DNA of 64,000 bases from Bacillota bacterium (lineage in GTDB: Bacteria; Bacillota; Bacilli; Paenibacillales; NBRC-103111), in assembly GCA_023388055.1 (NCBI GenBank), contig JAEWGW010000031.1:1-64000 (forward strand). The letters are read 5' to 3'. Shown piece by piece: positions 27,195 to 34,333 of this stretch. Below the pieces are notes generated by a model that saw only the letters and a program-made list of their open reading frames with translations, searched no databases and was not told the DNA's origin. Each line of letters begins with the position of its first letter. Positions within the stretch are counted from its first letter, which is position 1. The position numbers were made by a program, and so were the translations under genes.

Positions 27195-28498
27195 CAGCAC
27201 ATAGCCTCCCCAGTAAGAACAAATGCCACGAAGATGAAGATGCAGCCGAGTAGGAATTTTTCGAATTCTACCGCAGCTTCCCTAATTACAGGGCCAAGAT
27301 TGCTGATCCAGGAAGCATATTCGGCTTGTTTAATCTTCTCAGGATATTTCCTTAATTCCTTTGCCAATGGCAGCTGTTCCTTCCATTGCCCTTTTATATG
27401 CTGTAATCCCCAATCTGCCGCTTGACTCTTTGATACAATTTCCCCTTCTTTGAACCAACACATGAATTTGGCGGTTAATAAAAGCCAATCAATCGAATGC
27501 AAGCTTCCTCCCTTACCATATGTCCTCATGCAAATCAAAAAATCATGGAGAAAGGAAACCATTGCTTCCCGCGACATGTCCGGAAAAAGATGATGTTGGG
27601 GTTCCCCATAAATCAATAGTCCTTGCTTCCTCAGAGTATACATCGTAAACGGATCAAGCAGATTTTCTGTCCACATCCTTTCACCTTTCGTTCCCCACCA
27701 CAAACCTGTTCCATTCTCCCTGCAAAGAAAAGCTTGCGGCAAAAACGCGCCTTCCAACATTCCGAAGTATGGGCTTGTATATTCATTTCTGTAGCTGATT
27801 CTTTGCTTTATTAACCTTTCAATTTCCAGATTGGTGAGATTTTGCTTCACAATGACTAAGAAATCCAGGTCCCCATAGCCAGGACATAAATCATCAGATA
27901 AAACGGATCCATATATATACACACTGACTATGTTTTCTTGTAATATGTGTTGTAAATCCTGTATAAATTCGCTGAGCGTATAACGGATTCGTCTGTCACG
28001 AAAATGATTTATTCCTGTTATCGCTTTACTTAGGTATGCCACTTCAAAAGGCAAGGAAGAAACAGGTTTTGTTTGATAGTACGAATAACCGAGATTTTCA
28101 TAGTAAGCCCGTAAACGATGAAACCCGGCCACAATTGTAAGATTGATTTTGGTGCAGCCCATCCCATACAATTCGGCTTCTGCATACCTCAGCAATACCT
28201 GTCCATATTGATGACCGCGGTGTTCAGGAATGACAGCTAACCGCTCTATATAACCCGTTTGGCCTTGTTGGGAAAAACCGATCGTACCTATGGGAGTATC
28301 ATGCTCCAATAAAAGATAAACTTCCGTTCTCTGCAATCTTTCCTGCGCCATTCCTGTGGACTCAAAGGCAACGTACCTTGGGTAATCCATATCGGTTATC
28401 TGTAATACATCCACTTGCTGTTTGAAGGATTTCTGAATGAGATTGGAAATGATCTGAGCATCCTGAACATCCGCCTTTTTCATTTGAATGTTTCCCAT
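27194..28498 (-). CDS. Fusion of GNAT acetyltransferase and AadA-like nucleotidyltransferase
   Basis: 434 residues in two domains. Residues 1-160 are a GNAT: ERLAVIPEHRGHQYGQVLL near 85-103 holds the acetyl-CoA loop and RAYYENLGYSYY is near 129. Residues about 180-420 are a nucleotidyltransferase: VYIYGSVLSDDL then GYGDLDFLVIV near 193-215 gives the Gly-Ser and paired Asp of the polymerase-beta fold, and LLDPFTMYTLRKQGLLIYG near 282-300 plus SKSQAADWGL near 360 resemble the AadA C-terminal domain. The two activities on one chain recall aminoglycoside-modifying enzymes, but no substrate can be read from sequence. The last ~17 residues are unusually hydrophobic. Coupled to the HAD gene downstream. 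Confidence 0.75.
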   Translation of the reverse strand: MGNIQMKKADVQDAQIISNLIQKSFKQQVDVLQITDMDYPRYVAFESTGMAQERLQRTEVYLLLEHDTPIGTIGFSQQGQTGYIERLAVIPEHRGHQYGQVLLRYAEAELYGMGCTKINLTIVAGFHRLRAYYENLGYSYYQTKPVSSLPFEVAYLSKAITGINHFRDRRIRYTLSEFIQDLQHILQENIVSVYIYGSVLSDDLCPGYGDLDFLVIVKQNLTNLEIERLIKQRISYRNEYTSPYFGMLEGAFLPQAFLCRENGTGLWWGTKGERMWTENLLDPFTMYTLRKQGLLIYGEPQHHLFPDMSREAMVSFLHDFLICMRTYGKGGSLHSIDWLLLTAKFMCWFKEGEIVSKSQAADWGLQHIKGQWKEQLPLAKELRKYPEKIKQAEYASWISNLGPVIREAAVEFEKFLLGCIFIFVAFVLTGEAMC

Positions 28499-28550
28499 AG
28501 GCCGCTTCTCCTCATTATGATCGGGGTTACTATATTTTTCCCACTATGGT

Positions 28551-29018
28551 TTAAGCATTGAAATATTTGATCTTTTCTTTTTCGATAAGCTTGATTTTAT
28601 ATATTTTGTGCAGATATCGTCCGATAGTAATGCCTTGATTATTTCTGCACTGGGGCAAAGAGGTAAAGGTGGAGCCGTCTTTTAAGATAAACCGGTACTT
28701 ATCCTCAAATGGTCCTTTCCCAATTTCAAAATGTACCTTGTCAAATTCCTTAATCTTTATAGCTTCAATCCCTTGAATTTGCTGAATATCGATTCTGCAT
28801 ACCTCTCTGAAACATATATATTTGATTATCTGATTTCCCTCAAGTCTCCAATAATAGCCAAGTCCAAATAGGGTTACACCTGATAGCAGCGCCAAGATAA
28901 AGACGAATTGCTGAAGACTTGCCCCCATAAAAAAATGAAACAACCCCATAAGAGCCAAAACGGTTAAAACAGAATAAAAAAGATGTTTCCGATGATGAAA
29001 ATACATTGCTTTTACCAC
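28551..29018 (-). CDS. Two-helix membrane protein with PH-like cytoplasmic domain
   Basis: 155 residues. Two hydrophobic helices near 14-32 and 36-56 are followed by a soluble part of alternating strands (YWRLEGNQIIKYICF, EDKYRFILKDGSTFTSL). The layout is that of bacterial PH-like membrane proteins of unknown function. An in-frame ATG at codon 5 is an alternative start; neither has an ideal ribosome binding site. The region is AT-rich. Confidence 0.55.
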   Translation of the reverse strand: MVKAMYFHHRKHLFYSVLTVLALMGLFHFFMGASLQQFVFILALLSGVTLFGLGYYWRLEGNQIIKYICFREVCRIDIQQIQGIEAIKIKEFDKVHFEIGKGPFEDKYRFILKDGSTFTSLPQCRNNQGITIGRYLHKIYKIKLIEKEKIKYFNA

Positions 29019-29052
29019 AACCTCGGTAGAATGATATGGGCTTTCAATAATC

Positions 29053-29382
29053 TTATTCAGGAACTTCTATATATTCAGACACCCTCGATTTTAATATTTC
29101 AATCAAATCTTCATCCATAAAGGAATAGTCATCCGGGATATCCAAACAAATTAATCGTTTGTTGTTTATTTTCTCCGGAAACTTCTGCCTCAGCTTGGAC
29201 GCATGTTTCTTTTCCATCACAAACACGTAATCCGCCCAGCCAATGTGCCCCTCCGTAACTTTTACCCTTGCCCCATCTTCTGTTCCAGCGGATCTCACCT
29301 CGTAGCCATTGACTCCATGCAAAATTTTCTCCGCGGTCAAACTTCTCCACTTGTTACGACTACAGACAAACAGAAGCTTCAT
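29053..29382 (-). CDS. Low-molecular-weight protein tyrosine phosphatase-like protein
   Basis: A 109-residue protein. The phosphate loop is CSRNKWRS at residues 7-14, which fits C-x5-R-S, with VFVMEKKH near 54 and IPDDYSFMD near 82-90 providing the general-acid Asp. It is shorter than classical 150-residue members but agrees with the short Bacillota form. Expected to remove phosphate from Tyr or Arg in the cytoplasm. It lies 34 bases before the membrane protein gene. Confidence 0.8.
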   Translation of the reverse strand: MKLLFVCSRNKWRSLTAEKILHGVNGYEVRSAGTEDGARVKVTEGHIGWADYVFVMEKKHASKLRQKFPEKINNKRLICLDIPDDYSFMDEDLIEILKSRVSEYIEVPE

Positions 29383-29422
29383 ACTTAAGCACCCCTATAA
29401 TTAAATCAGAAGAAGATTTAAT

Positions 29423-29833
29423 CTAGCATTTTACCCTGGCATAAGCCAACGGCAATAAATCCCTAATTCCAACCTTCACAATATTATTGTTCATATCGTT
29501 CAAAATCACCTTCACATCCGGACAATAATCCAGTAACATCTGCCTGCAGTTCCCGCAAGGTGGGACTAAGCTATTAAGAGCTTTTTCATGAACAGCAACG
29601 ATAGTATCAAATTCACGTTCACCTGCAGTAATGGCCGTGCCAATGCTGATAAATTCTGCGCATGATCCATGAATTCCATCACAATTCACACCAGTGTATG
29701 TAGTGCCGCTTTTGCATCGAATAGCAGAACCTACGGTGTGATGATAAATCCCGTCATCGAAATTACGCTCCAAAACCTTAAGCGCCGCATCAATAAGTTC
29801 TTTATCCTGATCTGTCACTTTGTAAAATTGCAT
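29423..29833 (-). CDS. Cytidine deaminase family protein, blasticidin-S-deaminase-like
   Basis: A 136-residue zinc deaminase. C58-A-E60 supplies a zinc ligand and the catalytic Glu, and P-C93-G-N-C96 the other two ligands. Around these, TYTGVNCDGIHGSCAE, VPPCGNCRQMLLDYCPD and VGIRDLLPLAY match, from memory, the layout of Aspergillus blasticidin-S deaminase more closely than housekeeping Cdd. Deamination of cytidine or of a cytosine-containing antibiotic is inferred. AGAGGA precedes ATG 29833; the longer frame upstream has no site. Confidence 0.8.
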   Translation of the reverse strand: MQFYKVTDQDKELIDAALKVLERNFDDGIYHHTVGSAIRCKSGTTYTGVNCDGIHGSCAEFISIGTAITAGEREFDTIVAVHEKALNSLVPPCGNCRQMLLDYCPDVKVILNDMNNNIVKVGIRDLLPLAYARVKC

Positions 29834-30180
29834 GGATAATCCTCTTTTCCGTTTTCTCTTTATTCCAGTAAAGGAGATGAAGCAGTTGATATGTAAATGA
29901 ATGCATCGGAAGAATCGTAGTAAGGTTAAGTGATGGAGATATACACGGAATTGTAACTTGGAAGGCACCAGATAGATTCAATTAACCTCTTCCATTCAAT
30001 ATCGCATCGTTACTGGCACACGTCAAATCTCTTGGAATTAACGCTGAACCATTAAAATCAGTTTCTTATGCACACTCATAATCTAACAATCTATCACGAT
30101 TTTATTTATAATAGACGACTCACCACACCTTCCAAATTTTTCTGCATTTACTATATCAAACAGAAAAAGGAGGAATCAAA
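29834..30180. other. Intergenic region between divergent genes
   Basis: AT-rich, 347 bases between the deaminase (minus) and the orphan small protein (plus). A TATAAT at 30107-30112 could be the -10 of the plus-strand gene, with a poor -35. No RNA gene or repeat is seen. Confidence 0.35.
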
Positions 30181-30525
30181 ATGAAAACAAAACCCATTCA
30201 AAGAACTTGGAAGAAGCAAGCCACTCTTAAGAAATTAAAGGCAAGAAAAGCTTCTGTGACATCAAAACGCGCTCGTGTGGCCGTAAATCTCGGGAATGGA
30301 TTCTTTAGGTTTGAATTCACTCGAATTGTCCCCAGTTTCACAAATTTTACATTCACTTTTCTTGCTACTGGTTCCCAAAAGGCTATAGGTGGTGGGTGGT
30401 GGGATAACTTTGGAGTTCCTGTTCCGACTTTAAATTATCCTCAAGGAAACAACTGGGCAATAACATTTGGTAATGGCACCAACAGAAGCATGAATGTCAC
30501 ATTTCATTTCATAGTAAAAACCTAA
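30181..30525 (+). CDS. Orphan small protein with a very basic N-terminus
   Basis: A 114-residue protein I do not recognise. A strong AAGGAGGAATC site stands before ATG 30181, which argues that it is really translated. Residues 1-34 are rich in Lys and Arg (KTKPIQRTWKKQATLKKLKA) with no hydrophobic core, so this is not a signal peptide. The rest is beta-type and aromatic, with Gly and Asn (FRFEFTRI, GGGWWDNFG, NWAITFGNGTNRS). It could be a nucleic-acid-binding or surface-coat protein; neither is shown. Confidence 0.6.
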   Translation: MKTKPIQRTWKKQATLKKLKARKASVTSKRARVAVNLGNGFFRFEFTRIVPSFTNFTFTFLATGSQKAIGGGWWDNFGVPVPTLNYPQGNNWAITFGNGTNRSMNVTFHFIVKT

Positions 30526-30550
30526 ATGAGATTTTGAAATTGTTTTTAGT

Positions 30551-30600
30551 GGGGGGTCCCGATAGTCAGTACAACTGATGCTGGACGCCCCGCTTTTGTT
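30551..30600. terminator. Possible shared terminator between convergent genes
   Basis: GGGGxGTCC and GGACGCCCC flank an imperfect AGTCAGT/ACTGAT stem, followed on the plus strand by GCTTTTGTT. It overlaps the 3' end of the histidine-phosphatase gene. Confidence 0.4.
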
Positions 30601-31153
30601 CGATCTCCTGCATACTCACCAAATCCTCACTCTGATATTGAAAATGCATGATATACGGCATACGGTCAACGATGCTCCAGAAGTGTTCATAACCAAAGCT
30701 TGAATCGTAATAGTTGATGATTGTCCCTAATGCGGTACCATGTGTTCCTACGACGATATTCAAACCTTCGTTCTCTTTCTTAAGCTGCAGAAGCGCCCTG
30801 ATGTTTCTTTCCTGCACTTCCTTCAATGACTCTCCGCCCTCCAGCTTAAAGGTAAAGTCCTCCCACTGCTTTCTGCTGAATGCTTGGAAATCGTCAACCC
30901 ATCCGCCCACCGCTCGCTCGCGAAAATCATCCATCTGACAAATAGACAGCTTTTGGCTTTCTGCAAAATGCTGCACGGTCTGCACAGTCCTCAGATAGGG
31001 GCTGGAGAAGATTTTGCTGATATTCATGCTAATGAGGGTTTCACTAACCCGTTTTGCGTCCACCAAACCCTTGGGAGTCAACGGGCGAATGGCATCTTCA
31101 CGAATGCGGATATCTGATTGCGCATGCCTCACCATATAAATGTTGGTTAACAC
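30566..31153 (-). CDS. Histidine phosphatase (phosphoglycerate-mutase-like)
   Basis: A 195-residue protein with the phosphohistidine motif MVRHAQS at about 7-13, the second Arg in SSPYLRTVQT near 54, Glu in RERAVGGW near 77 and the second His in VVGTHGTALG near 133. The fold is that of the broad histidine-phosphatase superfamily; the substrate is unknown. GAGGGGG lies 8 bases before a GTG at 31153, which gives the normal family start, so the longer frame to 31213 is not used. Confidence 0.82.
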   Translation of the reverse strand: MLTNIYMVRHAQSDIRIREDAIRPLTPKGLVDAKRVSETLISMNISKIFSSPYLRTVQTVQHFAESQKLSICQMDDFRERAVGGWVDDFQAFSRKQWEDFTFKLEGGESLKEVQERNIRALLQLKKENEGLNIVVGTHGTALGTIINYYDSSFGYEHFWSIVDRMPYIMHFQYQSEDLVSMQEIEQKRGVQHQLY

Positions 31154-31221
31154 CGGTCCATCCCCCTCTCTATGATGTCGATATGTTACTTTTGAATGGC
31201 TCTTCACCGGCACCGGAGCGC

Positions 31222-31404
31222 TAACGGAAGTGAGAGCCGTTATTCCGCTGAAAAGCCACCTTTTTCATTTCTAACGGAAGTGAGCGCTCTTATTGCAGGC
31301 TTTTCTGGCCCAAACCAGCTGCCTGAGCCAAAATAGCGGCCGTGGCCGCCGTTAGAATCTGAAGGGACCCGATTTCGGGCAAATAGCGTCTCTCACCGCC
31401 GTTA
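31222..31404. repeat. Four-module dispersed intergenic repeat, copy C
   Basis: Modules 1 and 2 start at 31222 and 31272, both with TAACGGAAGTGAG and then a CGTTATT or CTTATT block. Inverted modules end at 31354 and 31404, each with AATAGCG then CCGCCGTTAG. Length 183 bp. The two left modules share a copy-specific 13-base start and both right modules share CCGCCGTTAG. Confidence 0.85.
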
Positions 31405-31580
31405 GCGCAAGCGCCACTCCACCCCTCCGAAACGTTCCAGTACACGAACAGCCTAACACGCCCCACCACCACAGTTCATTGGTTTTCTATGCCAATAGTC
31501 CACCTCAGTATACAAGCATAACCATTTTTTGCATATGAAAAATGTCTCCGACTGCAGGGGCAGGCTCACACTTAAAGACA
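31405..31580. other. Intergenic stretch without recognisable features
   Basis: Between repeat copy C and the terminator of the truncated GNAT gene I see no frame with a ribosome binding site and no RNA gene. Confidence 0.35.
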
Positions 31581-31616
31581 AATAAAAAACCGCTCATTCC
31601 CTAAAGGAATAAGCGG
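31581..31616 (-). terminator. Rho-independent terminator of the truncated GNAT gene
   Basis: Minus-strand stem CCGCTTATTCC and GGAATGAGCGG with a short loop, followed by TTTTTTATTT. Very similar in sequence to the terminator at 34271-34310. Confidence 0.85.
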
Positions 31617-31624
31617 CCGCATCC

Positions 31625-31933
31625 TTAACGCCAATCCTGGCGCAGCAAGGCCATACATAACTCATTCTGCTCCGTTGCTCTATAGTGGTAACCACAAGTG
31701 CCGATAAAAGCTCCGCTTATTTTATCGAACATGCCATGGTGCAAATGGCCTTTCCCTTCCGATTCCTGATAATGCCTGATAATTTCCTCCGCTTCCTGCA
31801 AACTGCAGGGAGGCTCACTAAAGTAGGCGCACATTTCCAGATCGGAAAACTGTCTATGAATAGCGGGTAAATCGTTCATCTTTAAAAACCGCAGCTTCAT
31901 TCTGTTGGTTTCAAATGAAAGGAGCAGCATCAT
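31625..31933 (-). pseudogene. GNAT acetyltransferase lacking its C-terminal half
   Basis: 102 residues from ATG 31933 (GAGGTGA upstream). The start (SFETNRMKLRFLKMND) and FIGTCGYHYRATEQNE near 75-90 are typical of RimJ/RimL-type GNATs, but the frame ends at ALLRQDWR, exactly where the acetyl-CoA-binding loop should follow, and the terminator begins directly after it. Relatives are about 170 residues. A deletion joined the gene to its terminator; no other frame restores the missing part. Confidence 0.7.
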
Positions 31934-32111
31934 AACGGTCACCTCATTCACGAGGCAGCCGGCTCCAAACGAAGGCTAATTCGTCAGAAGCAGCGCACCT
32001 CATCGTTTGTTGAGAACATATAGATCAACTCCTTTCTTCCGTATTTAGCCATTTTTAAGCTACCACCTAAAATAAATAAATTCAATGACCATTCTAACAA
32101 CTCGCCCCTCA

Positions 32112-32502
32112 TCAAACGCTCCGGATAATCCCCCCGTCGATAATATGTTCCGCTCCAATGATGTACGAGGCCCGGTCGGATACCAGGAACGCAACCAGCT
32201 CGGCTACCTCCTCCGGTCTGGCGGTGCGGCCGATGGGAATGCCGCCCAGGGAGTCCATCAAATTCTGCCGCGCACCGTCGTAATCGATTGCCAGCCGATC
32301 AGCCATCCGGTGGATCAGCCGTTCGGCGGCCTTCGTTTCCGTGCCGTTGTAGCTACCCTCGCCCCCGCATCTGCAAGCCGCCTCACAATCGCTTCGCCAA
32401 TACACCGCCACCCGTACCGCCTGTCACCAGGACCCTTTTACCCGCCAGCTCGTTTCTGTATCCTGACGCATCCTTATTCATGCCCATATTCATTCCCGTC
32501 AT
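32112..32502 (-). pseudogene. Decayed short-chain dehydrogenase/reductase
   Basis: Three frames each carry a piece. From ATG 32502 the frame reads ELAGKRVLVTGGTGG, the NAD(P)-binding start. A second frame continues with IGEAIVRRLADAGARVATTA. The third, ending at 32112, holds the C-terminus (GGIPIGRTARPEEVAELVAF, YIIGAEHIIDGG). About 130 residues of the middle, including the catalytic Tyr-x-x-x-Lys, are absent. Two frameshifts plus an internal deletion make a real pseudogene more likely than sequencing error. It follows the WYL regulator on the same strand. Confidence 0.75.
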
Positions 32503-32590
32503 CTGCTTTTCACCCTTTTCCAGGTACTTTGGCTTTTTTCTCACCATGGTCCCCATTACACGGGGCGTAACTTGACGGCATTGTGTCAGG

Positions 32591-33499
32591 TCATCCAGAG
32601 TAACTCTCCAGCATCTTCGTAATTGCCGCTTGAAGACTGCTCCGGATGTGCAGCGGGGACAACACCTCCAACTCCGCGCCGAAGGATAATAGATAGTGGA
32701 TTAGCCAGCTGCTTTCGGGCAGAGAGGTGTCCACAGTACAGGAGCCATCCTCATGCCGGGTTATCTGCTGCTCCTTAAATTCATCATAAACCCGGTAGGT
32801 GCCGCGGGGCGAAAATCTCAGCTTCAGATCCACCCATTGTTGAGTTGGCTTGGACGGTTCCGGTTCACGCAATTCCTCCGGAGCTCTCGCCGGATAGCTC
32901 ACCCCGGTTACTTCAAGGTCCGACATACGGGAGAGCTTAAAGCTCCGCAGCTCCTCCTTGGTCAAACAGAAGCCCTGCAGATACCATGCGTTTACTTTAA
33001 AAACCAGCTTCACCGGCTCCACCCTCCGCCTGCTTTTGTCCCCGGAGGTGTTCACATAACCGAATTCAATGATCCGTTGGCCCAAAATTGCCTGTTTGAG
33101 TATGGTAAAGGGCTCCGGCTTCCTTTTGTCACTTCCCCAAGGCGCCAAATCCACCTCAATCCAGCTTTCCGCATTTTTATGGAATACGCCGCTCAGCTTG
33201 GATAATACACGGTCCGCTTCGGAATGCTGCGCCGCCATCAGGCTTTGCAGGGCGAACAACACTTCCTTTTGCTCCGCATCCGACAGAATGGACTTATTCA
33301 GCACATAATGCTCCATGAGCCTAATTCCGCCGCCCTTGCCTTGACTGGCATATACAGGAATCCCCGCTGCGGATAGGGTTTCGATATCCCGGTAGATGGT
33401 CCTGACGGAAACCTCAAAGTGCTCCGCCAGTTCCTTGGCCGTAATGACCCTCCGGTCCAGCAGCAGATATACGATTTCGAACAAGCGGCTAATCTGCAT
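32591..33499 (-). CDS. WYL-domain transcriptional regulator (YafY type)
   Basis: 302 residues: an N-terminal DeoR-like helix-turn-helix (ITAKELAEHFEVSVRTIYRD near 20-39) and a WYL domain near 140-235 (GYVNTSGDKSRRRVEP, WYLQGFCLTKEELRSFKL), then a C-terminal extension. WYL regulators sense a small ligand and often control a neighbouring gene; here the neighbour is a dead SDR gene. ATG 33499 gives the normal family start, with AGGTGAAGAGG upstream. Confidence 0.85.
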   Translation of the reverse strand: MQISRLFEIVYLLLDRRVITAKELAEHFEVSVRTIYRDIETLSAAGIPVYASQGKGGGIRLMEHYVLNKSILSDAEQKEVLFALQSLMAAQHSEADRVLSKLSGVFHKNAESWIEVDLAPWGSDKRKPEPFTILKQAILGQRIIEFGYVNTSGDKSRRRVEPVKLVFKVNAWYLQGFCLTKEELRSFKLSRMSDLEVTGVSYPARAPEELREPEPSKPTQQWVDLKLRFSPRGTYRVYDEFKEQQITRHEDGSCTVDTSLPESSWLIHYLLSFGAELEVLSPLHIRSSLQAAITKMLESYSG

Positions 33500-33640
33500 C
33501 CTCTTCACCTCATGTGTATAATATCTCATATAACCTGACATCTGCATGTCGAGTTAAAGAAATACATTCAAATTCCTGAAATTAGGAAAATCTTAATGAT
33601 TTATGAAGAAAAAAATCATAAACTCCTTGAACTAAATTGG

Positions 33641-33646
33641 TATAAT
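33641..33646 (+). promoter_or_regulatory. Extended -10 promoter element of the VanZ-like gene
   Basis: TGG-TATAAT, a perfect -10 with a TGn extension, 49 bases before the TTG start at 33695. No good -35 hexamer is present, which the TGn extension can offset. Confidence 0.5.
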
Positions 33647-33694
33647 CAGGAAAGGTCCGATATGAATGTCAATTGACGAAAGGAAGGATTCACG

Positions 33695-34264
33695 TTGAAA
33701 GATTTGGTAGGCTATATCGTTCTGGGTTTAATGCTGATTGGTGTTGCAGCTGTATTGTATATCCCCTTCTATTTTTGGCTGAGGAATCGGATTCCATTGA
33801 TCAGGCAGCTTCATTATATAGGGTTAGTAGGCATCCTCTGCGTGATCGCGTGTGCGACGCTGCTTTTGGATATCGTGGATGGTCTACGAATGGGTCATTT
33901 ATTTCATCCTCCGGTCAAAATGCTGAATGTCATTCCTTTCAACTGGCGGCATGAAACGTGGACAATGGGATCGGGAAAAATGATAACTCAGATTGTAGCC
34001 AACATCCTTATGTTCGTGCCCCTTGGCTTTTTGCTCCCAGCCGTGTTCCCTAAATTACGCCGTTGTATAATGACGTTAGCCTGTATATTGCTGACCTCCT
34101 TGAGCATTGAAATACTCCAATATTATATTGGCCGATCTGCAGATATCGATGATTTGATCCAGAATTTCACCGGTGGAGCCATCGGTTATCTGTTATTTTA
34201 CCTATTGTCACTTGTATTCAGGCAAACCCGATTCTGGCAAAAGGCATTGGGCACCATAAGATAG
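33695..34264 (+). CDS. VanZ-like membrane protein
   Basis: A 189-residue protein with about five membrane helices. The VanZ-family marks are VIPFNW near 80, IVANILMFVPLGFLLPAVFP near 100-119, and SIEILQYYIGRSADIDDLIQNFTGG near 140-164. VanZ itself confers low teicoplanin resistance; most chromosomal relatives have no known role. It starts at TTG 33695 with AAAGGAAGG upstream and is convergent with the LTA-synthase-like gene. Confidence 0.85.
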   Translation: MKDLVGYIVLGLMLIGVAAVLYIPFYFWLRNRIPLIRQLHYIGLVGILCVIACATLLLDIVDGLRMGHLFHPPVKMLNVIPFNWRHETWTMGSGKMITQIVANILMFVPLGFLLPAVFPKLRRCIMTLACILLTSLSIEILQYYIGRSADIDDLIQNFTGGAIGYLLFYLLSLVFRQTRFWQKALGTIR

Positions 34265-34270
34265 ATAAAG

Positions 34271-34310
34271 CTAAAAGCCGCTTATTCCACAAGGGATTAA
34301 GCGGCCGTTC
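34271..34310. terminator. Bidirectional terminator between convergent genes
   Basis: GCCGCTTATTCC and GGGATTAAGCGGC form a 12-bp stem. The minus-strand flank (TTTTAGCTTTAT) is the better T run, so it mainly serves the LTA-synthase-like gene. Confidence 0.75.
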
Positions 34311-34333
34311 GTCTTTCGGTATAACCAAGTGTT

